Origin: Streptomyces sp. WMMC500
Lineage (GTDB): Bacteria; Actinomycetota; Actinomycetes; Streptomycetales; Streptomycetaceae
Direction: 5' to 3'
NCBI RefSeq assembly: GCF_027497195.1
Contig: NZ_CP114905.1
Location: forward strand, 3,706,001 to 3,770,000
Length of the DNA stretch: 64,000 bases
Position numbers and translations under genes: made by a program. Below are positions 45,356 to 53,578 of this stretch, piece by piece. How positions within the stretch are numbered: the stretch's first letter is position 1; each line of letters begins with the position of its first letter. The notes under the pieces were generated by a model that worked only from the letters and a program-made list of their open reading frames with translations, ran no database searches and was not told the origin of the DNA.

Positions 45356-46138
45356 TCACCCCGGCCGGCGCGCGGCGGCGGGGCGTTCCATGGCCGTGTC
45401 CAGATGGGCGATGACGGCCGGTACGTCGTCGCTTTCGGTGCTCGCGATCAGTTGCAGCGCCGGACGGACGAGCCCGCCCGGGCGGGCGATCAGCCGGGCG
45501 AGCACCTCGGCCCGCACGTCGAGCCGTTCGAGGGTGGCCGCGCGCTCCTCCTCGCTCTGGCCGGCGAGCAGCACGGCGTTGTGCCACGCCTCCTCGCGGG
45601 ACTGGCGGACGCTGAAGTCGAGGATCCGCTCGTCGGTACGGGCCCCGACCTGGTCCAGCAGCGACATCAGCGGCGACAGGTCGCCGATCGCGTCCTGCAC
45701 CTTCAGCACCACCCCCGCCAGGATGTCGTTGATCAGCAGGAAGTCGCGCCGCAGCGAGTGGATGCCGGCGCCCGGGGCGGTCCGCGCGGCGGCGATGGCC
45801 AGGTCGAGGTTGATGTGCGCGTTCACCCCGAGGATCACGTGCTGGATGATGACGGTGTCGGCGTCGTCGAGCAGCCCGAACGCCTCCCGCCAGCAGCGCG
45901 GCCCGCTCCGGTCGCGGCGCCACGCGTCGTACGCGTCGAAGTAGCGGTTGCCGAAGAGCGTGTCGAAGCGGTCCATGCGGGGCCCGTCGTCGAACCGCCC
46001 CTCCTGTATGGCCGTACGCACCTCGACGGTCACCTGCCGGTACAACGCCGCGAAGTATCCGGCCCGGTCACCGGCCGCGCGGGCCTGCCCCACGATCTCC
46101 GCGAGCTCCTCCACGACTTCGTCGATGTTCTCCGCCAC
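45356..46138 (-). CDS. DUF5995-like protein
   Basis: 260 residues, mostly helical. Blocks such as RYFDAYDAWRRDRSGPRCWREAF, HVILGVNAHINLDLAIAAA and DFLLINDILAGVVLKVQDAI fit DUF5995, with several histidines and acidic residues that could bind metal. Function unknown. The GTG at 46138 has GGGAG in front; a TTG at 46147 is possible. Confidence 0.75.
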   Translation of the reverse strand: MAENIDEVVEELAEIVGQARAAGDRAGYFAALYRQVTVEVRTAIQEGRFDDGPRMDRFDTLFGNRYFDAYDAWRRDRSGPRCWREAFGLLDDADTVIIQHVILGVNAHINLDLAIAAARTAPGAGIHSLRRDFLLINDILAGVVLKVQDAIGDLSPLMSLLDQVGARTDERILDFSVRQSREEAWHNAVLLAGQSEEERAATLERLDVRAEVLARLIARPGGLVRPALQLIASTESDDVPAVIAHLDTAMERPAAARRPG

Positions 46139-46259
46139 CGCACCCAACTCCCTCTCCAGGTCGACTGATCCCGCGCCGGAACCGTCCTACCACCGCCGCC
46201 CGGGGAGGGGCCCCCGGCCGGGCGCGGGCACGGCCCCGGCCGGCTGGTGAGGGCGGCGG

Positions 46260-47171
46260 TCAGGCCGGCGTGGCGGGGTGGGGTTCGCGGGGTTCGCGGG
46301 GTTCGCCGTGGAAGACCTGCCGGGCATGCCAGTCGCGGTGAGCGGCGGCCACGGGACGTACGCCGGGCTGCGGACCGACGAGCGGCCGGCCCGCGAGGGC
46401 GACGACGTACGCGCGGGCGGCGGGGCTGTGGCCGACGAAGCGCTGGGAGACCAGGATGCGTTGGCCGTCTCCCACGCCGAGGACGCCTTTGTCGAAGAGC
46501 TTGTGGTGCAGCGCGCACAGGCACAGCCCGTTCTCGATCTCGTCGGGCCCGCCGAACGCCCACCACCGCACGTGGGCGGCCTCCAGCCCGACCGGCACCG
46601 CGCCGATCCTGCCGTCGTACCCGCAGAAGGCGCACCGGTACTCGTAGGCGGTCAGCACCAGTTCCCGCATCCGCGGGTCGCGCCGCCCGCGTACCGCCGG
46701 GGACTGCCCGGCCTGCGCCGGCTCCAGCCCCAGGCCGACGGCTTCGCAGAGTTCCCCGTGCAGGGAGGGCGGGAAGTGCAGGTCGAGCAGGCGTCGGGCT
46801 ATCTTGCCGAGCAGGTCCGGCTCACGCCGCAGTGCCGCCCTCAGGTCGGGCGCGAGCCGCCCGGTGGCCCCGGCCGCGCGAAGGTCCCGTACCCCGGTGC
46901 CGGGGCTGCCCGGTCCGCGAGCGGTGCGGACTTCCCAGACGCCGTCGCTGACCAGGTGGTGGAAGGGGTAGGCGGGCGTCGTCCTGTGGGGCGGCCCGTA
47001 CTCGGTCAGCAGGCGCTGCAGGTCGCGCTCCACCGCGGTGTACGGCAGGCCGCCGTCGGCGTCCTCCTGGAACCGGCCGAGGGCGTACAAGAGCAGAAGC
47101 GGCTTGTGCGGAGCGCGCGTTCCGCTCCTGGTCCACTGCCTCAGCTTCGCGATCCGCTCCAGCCAGTCCAT
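46260..47171 (-). CDS. Phosphorothioated-DNA-binding HNH restriction endonuclease
   Basis: 303 residues. The N-terminal half resembles the sulfur-binding domain family (RAPHKPLLLLYALGRFQ, YPFHHLVSDGVWEV), and the C-terminal half is an HNH nuclease (CAFCGYDG near residue 178, EAAHVRWWAFGGPDEIENGL, CALHHKLFDKG). This is the layout of type IV McrA-like enzymes that cut phosphorothioate-modified DNA. The host should lack the dnd modification. ATG at 47171. Confidence 0.85.
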   Translation of the reverse strand: MDWLERIAKLRQWTRSGTRAPHKPLLLLYALGRFQEDADGGLPYTAVERDLQRLLTEYGPPHRTTPAYPFHHLVSDGVWEVRTARGPGSPGTGVRDLRAAGATGRLAPDLRAALRREPDLLGKIARRLLDLHFPPSLHGELCEAVGLGLEPAQAGQSPAVRGRRDPRMRELVLTAYEYRCAFCGYDGRIGAVPVGLEAAHVRWWAFGGPDEIENGLCLCALHHKLFDKGVLGVGDGQRILVSQRFVGHSPAARAYVVALAGRPLVGPQPGVRPVAAAHRDWHARQVFHGEPREPREPHPATPA

Positions 47172-47223
47172 GGCGGCCGATGGTAAGGGACCGGCTCCGG
47201 ACGACGATCTACTTGAAGACGAC

Positions 47224-47682
47224 TTACTTGAAGACGACGCGCCAGGCGCTGCCCTCGGTCCAGTGCTTCTGGATCAGTTCGTGCTCCGGCACCACGAGGG
47301 CGGCCCTGTCGTTGACGAATCCAGCCGGGACCAGGGGCTCCCGTTCGGTGATCCGCCCCGCCGTCAGCCGGAGGTCGAGCGTCAACAGCCCTTCGTCCGT
47401 ACGCCTGGCCATGGTCTGCCGGACGTAGGTGATCTGCGCGGGGTCGCTGCTCCGGACGGCGATGCAGTACAGCCGCTGCGTGCCGTGGATCGTCGAGTTG
47501 GTGTCGCCGTCGTGGAAGGAGCAGCCGGCGAGCCGCTGCGGGTCCAGGGCGGCGAAAAGGATCCGGTAGGCGGCCTGTCCGTAGGACCCTCCGCCCAGAT
47601 CGTCGATGTCGAAGAGGATGCCGACCTCGTGCGCGGCGGATGTGCCGCCCGCCCGTCGTGCCTTCCTTCTGAACAGTCCCAC
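47224..47682 (-). CDS. Hypothetical protein
   Basis: 152 residues, not recognised. A basic N-terminus (GLFRRKARR) precedes an alpha/beta-looking region without membrane segments. The GTG at 47682 has GAGGGGG upstream. The C-terminus HWTEGSAWRVVFK is compact and codon use is normal, so the gene is likely real. It lies upstream of the HNH nuclease gene on the same strand. Confidence 0.6.
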   Translation of the reverse strand: MGLFRRKARRAGGTSAAHEVGILFDIDDLGGGSYGQAAYRILFAALDPQRLAGCSFHDGDTNSTIHGTQRLYCIAVRSSDPAQITYVRQTMARRTDEGLLTLDLRLTAGRITEREPLVPAGFVNDRAALVVPEHELIQKHWTEGSAWRVVFK

Positions 47683-47790
47683 GGCTACCCCCTCGTGGAC
47701 GAGTGCTCCGGGCGAGTACTCGGACACTAGGCGGGCCGGACAGGGACCCCTCCCGACGCGGATGCAGCCGGGCGGCGCGTGCGGTCCGCC

Positions 47791-48597
47791 CTACGGCTTG
47801 CGGGCGACACCGCAGTGGATCGCCGCCTTCTCCGGCGCACCGGCCGTCGCCGGCCCGGGCCGCCACAGCGGGGTCGACACCACACCCGGCTCGACCAGCT
47901 CCAGGCCGTCGAAGTACGCGGTGATCTGCTCGACGCTGCGGTTGGTGTACTCGTGGCCGGGGTTGCTTCTGTTGAACTCCTCGACCGCGTGCAGCCGCGC
48001 CGGGTCGGTGGTGTCGCCGTCGCTGATCACCAGGTACGACCCGGGGCAGACCGCCTCCAGAACCGCCGCCCGGATCTCCCCCACCCGGTCGAGGTCGGGG
48101 ATGTTGCCGAAGATGCCGAGCATCACCACCCCCACCGGCCGGGCGAAGTCCAGCGTCTGCGCCGCCCGGTCGAGGACGCCGCCGATGTCGCGCACGTCGG
48201 CGTCGACGTACGCGCAGGCCCCCTCCGGGCTGGAGGTCAGCAGCGCCTGGGCGTGCGCCAGGACGATCGGATCGTTGTCGACGTACACGATCCGGCAGGC
48301 CGGGTCCACGCGCTGGGCGACCTCATGGGTGTTGTCGTTGGCCGGCAGCCCGCTGCCGAGGTCGAGGAACTGACGGACGCCCGCCTCCCGCGTCAGGAAC
48401 CGCACGGCCCGGCGCAGGAACGCCCGCTGCTGGCGGGCGTCGACCACGATCCCGGGAAAGACCCTCCGGACGGCGTCGCCGGCTTCCCGGTCGGCCGCGT
48501 AGTGGTTCTTCCCGCCGAGCCAGTAGTCCCACATCCGCGCAGAGTGGGCCACACTCCGGTCCACGCGGGCGTTCCCGTCCGCCAGTTCGTCCGGCAC
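47791..48597 (-). CDS. SAM-dependent methyltransferase (Methyltransf_19 type)
   Basis: 268 residues. The family signature is the N-terminal SARMWDYWLGGKNHYAADREAG, followed by the AdoMet loop FLDLGSGLPANDNTHEVAQ and YVDNDPIVLAHAQALL. These proteins are numerous in Streptomyces, and their substrate is unknown. GTG start. The first copy of the 3'-end repeat family begins 19 bp beyond its start. Confidence 0.88.
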   Translation of the reverse strand: MPDELADGNARVDRSVAHSARMWDYWLGGKNHYAADREAGDAVRRVFPGIVVDARQQRAFLRRAVRFLTREAGVRQFLDLGSGLPANDNTHEVAQRVDPACRIVYVDNDPIVLAHAQALLTSSPEGACAYVDADVRDIGGVLDRAAQTLDFARPVGVVMLGIFGNIPDLDRVGEIRAAVLEAVCPGSYLVISDGDTTDPARLHAVEEFNRSNPGHEYTNRSVEQITAYFDGLELVEPGVVSTPLWRPGPATAGAPEKAAIHCGVARKP

Positions 48598-48615
48598 GTG
48601 GTCCTCCCGGTGAGC

Positions 48616-48665
48616 CGCAGGTCAGGGCCAGACCCCACAGTACGGCTGGTTGCGGGCTCGTGCAG
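48616..48665. repeat. 3'-end repeat family, copy 1 (most diverged)
   Basis: CGCAGGTCAGGGCCAGACC, then CAGTACGGCTGGT and CTCGTGCAG match 59337-59387, the 3' end of the gene at 59343, including seven bases beyond its stop codon. The copies differ by a few substitutions and one missing base. It marks the left edge of the accessory block and probably retains the ancestral 3' flank. Confidence 0.75.
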
Positions 48666-48782
48666 GCCGACGACGCGACGTGAAGAAATCCCGTGCGACC
48701 TGCAACCTGGCTCGGGGTCGCACGTCTATCGGGGTGTAGGCGCGCTGGAGCAGAAGTTCGTCCACCCGATTCGAGGAGTGCT

Positions 48783-49127
48783 ATGTCCGCACGTCACGTC
48801 ACCGACCGCCGTGTTCCCCGGAGGCGGCTTCGTACGGGGCTGGCGGCTTCAGCCGCCGCCGCCGCGCTGATCGCCGGCGGCGCCGGGGGTGTGCAGGCCG
48901 ACACGGCCGAGCAGACCCCGGATCCTGTCAGCGCACACCTGCAGGCCGTCCCGGAGCACGAAGTCGTGAACCCCGACGGCGACCACCTCCAAGCCGTCCC
49001 CGAGCACGAAGTCGTGAACCCCGACGGCGACCACCTCCAAGCCGTCCCCGAGCACGAAGTCGTGAACCCCGACGGCGACCACCTCCAAGCCATCCCCGAG
49101 CACGAAGTTCCGGGGGCGGCTCGATAG
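48783..49127 (+). CDS. Secreted peptide with tandem 16-residue repeats
   Basis: 114 residues. An Arg-rich start (DRRVPRRRLR) and an Ala-rich hydrophobic segment form an export signal, with likely cleavage after VQA at residue 39. The mature part is a short spacer plus three exact 16-residue repeats (HLQAVPEHEVVNPDGD) and a partial fourth (HLQAIPEHEV), ending PGAAR. It has no cysteine. Nothing similar is known to me. The regular repeats suggest a multicopy secreted peptide or a surface polymer. It is followed by an ECF sigma gene and a one-helix membrane protein gene. ATG chosen because the signal peptide starts there. Confidence 0.75.
   Translation: MSARHVTDRRVPRRRLRTGLAASAAAAALIAGGAGGVQADTAEQTPDPVSAHLQAVPEHEVVNPDGDHLQAVPEHEVVNPDGDHLQAVPEHEVVNPDGDHLQAIPEHEVPGAAR
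48936..49109 (+). repeat. 48-bp tandem repeat within the secreted peptide gene
   Basis: Three full 48-bp units (48936, 48984, 49032) and a partial unit from 49080. Units two and three are identical; unit one differs at three positions (all silent), and the partial unit at one. The near-identity points to recent or ongoing copy-number change by slippage or recombination. Confidence 0.95.
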
Positions 49128-49142
49128 GGCGGTCCTGCGGAA

Positions 49143-49169
49143 GGGGCGCCGGGGCAAACCCGGCGCCCC
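49143..49169 (+). terminator. Terminator hairpin after the repeat peptide gene
   Basis: A perfect 11-bp stem (GGGGCGCCGGG with CCCGGCGCCCC) and a 5-nt loop GCAAA, 15 bp after the peptide stop and 21 bp before the sigma gene start. It may act as a terminator or attenuator between the two genes. Confidence 0.7.
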
Positions 49170-49190
49170 GACCCAGCGTTCAGGAGTGTC

Positions 49191-49838
49191 ATGACGCCAG
49201 CGACGTTTCCGGCCGCCCGTGCCTGCCCCCACCCCCGCGCCCGCGCCCGCACGCTGCGCCGCGGCTGGTGGCGGCTGCTGCGCAGCCGACCGGAGCGGGG
49301 GAGTCCGCCGCCCGGCGCCGGGCGGGCCGCGGCGCTCCCGTCCGCCGACGGGAACCCCGGGATCGACGCGCTCTACTACCACCGTCGCCTGGAACTCGTG
49401 CGCCTCGCGCTTCTTCTCGTCGACGATCTGCCCACCGCCGAGGACGTCGTCCAGGACGCCTTCGCCGCGCTCTTCCGCAAGCACGGGACGCGGTTGAGAG
49501 GGCTGGACGACCCGGAGGCGTACCTGCGTACGAGCGTGGTGAACCGGGCGCGTTCCGTGCTGCGGCGGCGCAGGACGGCACGCGCGTACACGCCCGAGCG
49601 GGAGCGACACGTACCGCCTGCCGACGAGCACGTCCTGCTCGACGAGGAGCACCGCGAGGTGCTTGCCGCGCTGCGGCGGCTCACCCGGCGCCAGCGCGAG
49701 GTGCTCGTTCTGCGCTACTGGTCCCACCTCACCGAGGCGCAGATCGCCGACGCCCTCGGGCTGTCGCGTGGCACGGTCAAGTCCACGGCCAGCCGCGCCC
49801 TGGACGCCCTGGGCCGGCAGTTGGGGGTGTCCCGATGA
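49191..49838 (+). CDS. ECF sigma factor (SigE/SigM-like)
   Basis: 215 residues. A basic N-terminal extension of about 55 residues precedes region 2 (DALYYHRRLELVRLALLLVDD and AEDVVQDAFAALFRKHG) and region 4 (RRLTRRQREVLVLRYWSHLTEAQIADALG, cited as QREVLVLRYWSHLTEAQIA). AGGAG sits six bases before the ATG. It overlaps the next gene by 4 bp, the usual layout of sigma and anti-sigma. It may control the neighbouring secreted peptide gene. Confidence 0.85.
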   Translation: MTPATFPAARACPHPRARARTLRRGWWRLLRSRPERGSPPPGAGRAAALPSADGNPGIDALYYHRRLELVRLALLLVDDLPTAEDVVQDAFAALFRKHGTRLRGLDDPEAYLRTSVVNRARSVLRRRRTARAYTPERERHVPPADEHVLLDEEHREVLAALRRLTRRQREVLVLRYWSHLTEAQIADALGLSRGTVKSTASRALDALGRQLGVSR

Positions 49839-50218
49839 ACGGAACGGGAGGACCGGATCCCGCTTCCGAGCCCTCTCAGTCGCGGGAGGCGCTCGAACAC
49901 CGCCTGCGAGCCGCGCTGGACGCTCGCGCGCTGAGCCTCGGCTGGAGCGATCTACGGGCCGCCTCCCCGCCGTCGGCACGTGCGCCGGGAACGGGCTTCG
50001 CGCGCGGCACGCGCGTCCCGGCACGTGCCGCCGCCGCCCTGCTGCTCCTCGCGGTGGCGGCCGTGGTCGCGTACGCCCTGCTGGCACTCGGCGCGGGACG
50101 GCAAGTCGAGCCCGCCCGGTCCCCGACCCCGCGGCCCTGCACCGCGCAGCTCTGTGCCGAAGAAGAACCCCGGCCCTCCGCCCCCGGGCACACCGAACCG
50201 GCAGGTCAGCGCCCCTGA
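49835..50218 (+). CDS. One-helix membrane protein, candidate anti-sigma factor
   Basis: 127 residues from the ATG at 49835 overlapping the sigma stop. The N-terminal cytoplasmic part (about 65 residues) has a helical ALEHRLRAALDARALSLGW segment, then one membrane helix (AAALLLLAVAAVVAYALLAL) and a Pro-rich outside tail with a Cys pair (CTAQLC). The topology and coupling fit an anti-sigma factor, but no zinc-binding ZAS motif (H-x3-C-x2-C) is present. Confidence 0.65.
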   Translation: MNGTGGPDPASEPSQSREALEHRLRAALDARALSLGWSDLRAASPPSARAPGTGFARGTRVPARAAAALLLLAVAAVVAYALLALGAGRQVEPARSPTPRPCTAQLCAEEEPRPSAPGHTEPAGQRP

Positions 50219-50339
50219 GGCCGGGCCCGCCGACTGCTCGCCCCGGTGCTGTCGTCCCGTGATGGCCCTCTACCGCCCGTCAGGCGATCGACGCTGTCAT
50301 GCGCGCCCGCGCCGGCAAGGACGCGGCGGCCAGGAGACT

Positions 50340-50377
50340 TCAGGGCCAGACCAGGCAGTACGGCTGGTGACCGGCCT
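50340..50377. repeat. 3'-end repeat family, copy 2 (shortest)
   Basis: TCAGGGCCAGACCAGGCAGT and the following bases match 59343-59380 at 36 of 38 positions, covering the last 12 codons and stop of the gene at 59343. The similarity ends abruptly at 50378. The 226 bp between 50219 and 50444 hold no gene otherwise. Confidence 0.8.
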
Positions 50378-50444
50378 ACGGACTCGGCACGACGCGCGGG
50401 CCCTCAGCCCGGCGTCGGAGATTCTTTTCGCCAACTGGGCGAAG

Positions 50445-51140
50445 TCACTGCCGGACCCGTTCGGGGGCCGGGCACGGGCAGAGGGGGCCGCGGATGCGGT
50501 CATGGTGTTGAGTCCCTTTTCGGCGGTACGTTATGTGATCTCCCACCTGTCGTCCCGGGGGACGGCGGCGAGGCGGAGACGGGAGGACATCGGGGATCTC
50601 CTCCCGGCGGGGCCACCACCCGTGTTCGCAGCGCGATGTGTTCGCGGATCCTGCCCCGTACCATCGGCCGGCGGTCGCCGAGGGCCAGGGGAAGGTGGGG
50701 GTGAGCGGGGGCCCGAGCGGCAGGGTGACCTTGCCGCCGGCGTCCTCGTGCCATGCCCCGTCCTGGACTTCCCGGACCCGGGTGACGAGGCCGTCGACGA
50801 CATCGACGACGGCGCGAAGTAACGCCCGCTTGTCGCGGGCGACGGTGAAGCCCATGCGGTCGGCGTCACGTTGGCCCCGGCTGTCCTCGCCGTGGCCTGT
50901 CTCGCCGTATCGCCCCTTCGTGGTGCGGCAGCCGCGGTAGACGACCATGACCACACCCGCGGCGCGTTCACACGCCCGAACGGTCCTGGGATCCAGCCCC
51001 AGCAGGGTCGCCGCCTGACTGACTCCACCGGCTCTCGCGACGATCGCGCGGATCACCCTCGCGTACTCGGTGCCGAGCACCCGCTGCCGGGTTCGATTGT
51101 GTGCACCCGATCGAGAAGATCGCGCATGCGAGTCCTTCAT
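50445..51140 (-). CDS. Hypothetical protein, possibly frameshifted near its end
   Basis: 231 residues, not recognised. The coding nature is clear between about 50700 and 51070 from the strong G/C third positions: YARVIRAIVARAGGVSQAATL then LGLDPRTVRACERAAG look like a helix-turn-helix. DADRMGFTVARDKRALLRAV and ADVVDGLVTRVREVQDGAWHE-type text follow. After about 50650 another frame reads REHIALRTRVVAPPGGD, so a late frameshift is possible. Perhaps a small DNA-binding protein. Confidence 0.5.
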   Translation of the reverse strand: MKDSHARSSRSGAHNRTRQRVLGTEYARVIRAIVARAGGVSQAATLLGLDPRTVRACERAAGVVMVVYRGCRTTKGRYGETGHGEDSRGQRDADRMGFTVARDKRALLRAVVDVVDGLVTRVREVQDGAWHEDAGGKVTLPLGPPLTPTFPWPSATAGRWYGAGSANTSRCEHGWWPRREEIPDVLPSPPRRRPPGRQVGDHITYRRKGTQHHDRIRGPLCPCPAPERVRQ

Positions 51141-51296
51141 GGCATGGGCCGTAGGCCCTTACGCCCCATGGGATGTATTTCCCGTGCCGACGTCAAAGCC
51201 GGAGATCACGGGAGGCCAAAAGCGGGCCGCGCCCCGCCCCCGGTCTGCCCCGGACTCCCTGGGGGAGCAGCGGAACGCAGGGTCGCGGGTGGTCCG

Positions 51297-51333
51297 TGCT
51301 AGGCTGGGCGGCAGTTGCAGTTGTGGTTCCCAT
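51297..51333 (+). promoter_or_regulatory. Cold-shock gene promoter and leader element (copy 2)
   Basis: TGCTAGGCTGGGCGGC followed by AGTTGCAGTTGTGGTTCC parallels 23814-23850. TAGGCT at 51300-51305 is the probable -10. The rest of the 335-bp gap from 51141 to 51475 is leader sequence with no gene. Confidence 0.55.
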
Positions 51334-51475
51334 GTACTTTGTGTGCGCCTGCTGGCTTTGAGCTTCAGGCGCATTTCTGTTTTTTCGGTGCTTTCCGGAC
51401 CTGGTAATCATCGCGGCGACGCGGGATCGCGCACCGTGCGGATCTCCGGCACAGCCACCAAAAGGAGAAAAAGAC

Positions 51476-51679
51476 ATGGCCACCGGCACCGTGAAGTGGT
51501 TCAACAGTGAAAAGGGCTTCGGCTTCATCGCCCAGGACGACGGCGGCGCCGACGTCTTCGCCCATCACTCCAACATCAACGCTCAGGGCTTCCGCGAACT
51601 GGCCGAGGGCCAGAAGGTGGAGTTCGACGCCGTGCAGGGGCAGAAGGGTCTGCAGGCGGAGAACATCACCCTCATCTGA
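51476..51679 (+). CDS. Cold-shock protein, CspA family (second copy)
   Basis: 67 residues with [20 protein letters not shown], the RNP1 and RNP2 nucleic-acid binding motifs. It differs from the copy at 23953 mainly in the second half. The ATG follows AAAAGGAGAAAAAG, a strong purine-rich binding site. A DEAD-box RNA helicase gene comes next on the same strand, and the two together form a plausible RNA-unwinding cold-response pair inside an accessory cassette. Confidence 0.95.
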   Translation: MATGTVKWFNSEKGFGFIAQDDGGADVFAHHSNINAQGFRELAEGQKVEFDAVQGQKGLQAENITLI

Positions 51680-51711
51680 ACCCTGATCCGAGGACGTGGC
51701 GCAAGTCACGA

Positions 51712-51745
51712 GCACGGGCCGGCGCCGCAGGGCGCGGGCCCGTGC
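51712..51745 (+). terminator. Terminator of the second cold-shock gene
   Basis: GCACGGGCC pairs with GGCCCGTGC and the inner bases continue the stem (GCGCC with GGCGC). It lies 32 bp after the stop, before the helicase gene. Confidence 0.75.
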
Positions 51746-51870
51746 CCCGCGGCCGGAGCGCTCCTCGCACCGCGCCGCCGTTCGCCCATTCCCCGGCCCG
51801 TTCCTGCGGCTTCCGTGCGGCTCGTCACCGCCGGGATCTCCTCGACACGCGCCGTGACGACGGAGGTTCC

Positions 51871-53334
51871 ATGAACCGCAGTGCGCCCCGTGCCCCCGAC
51901 AATCCGGCCCGTCGCCGTTCGCGTGGTCAGACTGCCCGCCGATCCGGCCGCCGGAAACCCGCCGCCGCGCAGGGTGAGTTCGCGCTGCCCGCGAACACCA
52001 CTCCCCCGCTGCCCCCGGTCGCGTCGTTCGCCGACCTGGACATGCCGCCCGTACTGCTGACGACGCTGCGTCATCAGGGGGTGAGGGTTCCGTTCCCCAT
52101 CCAAGCGGCCACCCTTCCCGACTCCCTCGCCGGCCGGGACGTCCTCGGCCGCGGCCGCACCGGCTCGGGCAAGACCCTGGCCTTCGGTCTGGCCCTGCTT
52201 GCCCGTACCACCGGCCGGCGTGCCACCCCCCGCCGCCCGCTCGCGCTCGTCCTGGTGCCCACCCGCGAACTGGCCCAGCAGGTCACCGAGGCTCTCACCC
52301 CCTACGCCCGGGCGGCGCATCTGCGGCTCGCCACGGTGGTCGGCGGCATGTCCCTGGCGCGGCAGGCCGCCGCGCTGCGCGACGGCGCCGAGGTGCTCGT
52401 GGCCACCCCGGGGCGGCTGCGGGATCTGACCGACCGCGGGCACTGCCACCTGGACCAGGTACGTATCACGGTGCTGGACGAAGCGGACCAGATGGCCGAT
52501 ATGGGCTTCCTGCCCCAGGTCACCGCCCTGCTACGGCAGGTGCGGGCGGACGGCCAGCGGATGCTGTTCTCGGCCACGCTGGACCGCAACGTCGACCGGC
52601 TGGTACGGGGCTTCCTCACCGACCCCGTCGTCCACTCGGTCGACCCGCCCGCCGCGACCGTGGCGACGATGGAGCACCACGTGCTGCACGTCACGGACGG
52701 CGACAAGCGCACGGCCGCCACCCACATCGCCGCCCGCGACGGCCGCGTGCTGCTGTTCCTGCACACCAAGCGCGCCGTCGACCGGCTGACCCGGCACCTG
52801 CGGGCCAACGGGATAAAGGCCGCGGCGCTACACGGCGGCAAGTCCCAGTCCCAGCGCAACCGCACCCTTGAGCAGTTCAAGTCCGGCGACGTCACCGCGC
52901 TGGTCGCCACCAACGTCGCCGCCCGCGGAATCCACATCGACGACCTCGACCTGGTCGTCAACGTCGACCCGCCGGCCGACCACAAGGACTACCTCCACCG
53001 CAGCGGCCGCACCGCCCGCGCAGGCGAGTCCGGCACCGTCGTGACCCTCGTCCTGCCCGACCAGCGCCGCGAGATGAACCGGCTGACCACCGCCGCCGGC
53101 ATCACCGCACACACCACCCGCATTCAGCCCGGCAGCACGGAACTCGCCCGCATCACCGGTGCCCGCACACCCGCCGGTGTCCCCGTCACCCCCGCGGCAG
53201 CCGCCGTGACGCCCGTGAAACGCAAGGGCTCGGGAGGACGCCGCGGCCGGCGCGGCAACCCCGCCCTGACCCAGCGCGCCTCCTTCCGCACCGGCTTCCC
53301 GGAGAAGACAGCGCCGCGCAGGGCGGCGGCGTAG
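51871..53334 (+). CDS. DEAD-box ATP-dependent RNA helicase
   Basis: 487 residues. Motif I GRTGSGKT near residue 95, Ia PTRELAQQ, II LDEADQ near residue 203 (DEAD), III SAT near residue 234, and VI HRSGRTARAG near residue 376 are all intact; the Q motif region is VPFPIQAATLPD. Basic N- and C-terminal tails ([26 protein letters not shown]) would add RNA affinity. ATG at 51871 with CGGAGG. It lies directly after the cold-shock gene in the same cassette. Confidence 0.93.
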   Translation: MNRSAPRAPDNPARRRSRGQTARRSGRRKPAAAQGEFALPANTTPPLPPVASFADLDMPPVLLTTLRHQGVRVPFPIQAATLPDSLAGRDVLGRGRTGSGKTLAFGLALLARTTGRRATPRRPLALVLVPTRELAQQVTEALTPYARAAHLRLATVVGGMSLARQAAALRDGAEVLVATPGRLRDLTDRGHCHLDQVRITVLDEADQMADMGFLPQVTALLRQVRADGQRMLFSATLDRNVDRLVRGFLTDPVVHSVDPPAATVATMEHHVLHVTDGDKRTAATHIAARDGRVLLFLHTKRAVDRLTRHLRANGIKAAALHGGKSQSQRNRTLEQFKSGDVTALVATNVAARGIHIDDLDLVVNVDPPADHKDYLHRSGRTARAGESGTVVTLVLPDQRREMNRLTTAAGITAHTTRIQPGSTELARITGARTPAGVPVTPAAAAVTPVKRKGSGGRRGRRGNPALTQRASFRTGFPEKTAPRRAAA

Positions 53335-53501
53335 CGCCACAGCACCGCCAGGGCACCACGCTGGTGGAGGAGGCCGGGCGGCAGCACGACGTCCGTAACC
53401 CGTGCCGCTCCAGCTCGGTGAAGCCGACGCCATCGACTTCGCTCGCGGGCACCAAGCCCCGGCGGGTCTGATTCACCGCATCGGCGAGACCTCTTCGACC
53501 G

Positions 53502-53578
53502 TCAGGGCCAGACGAGGCAGTACGGCTAGTGGCCGGCCTCGTGCAGTCTGTCGGCGAACTCCTGCCATTCGTGGAGCC
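53502..53578. repeat. 3'-end repeat family, copy 3
   Basis: Matches 59342-59418 at 74 of 77 positions (differences at 53515, 53529 and 53536). It encodes the last 25 residues of the gene at 59343 plus its stop, and begins abruptly at 53578. Confidence 0.9.

Noticed and set aside
48936..49109. 48-bp direct repeats considered as a CRISPR array
   Set aside because: The units are contiguous with no spacers and encode in-frame peptide repeats inside a secreted protein gene.
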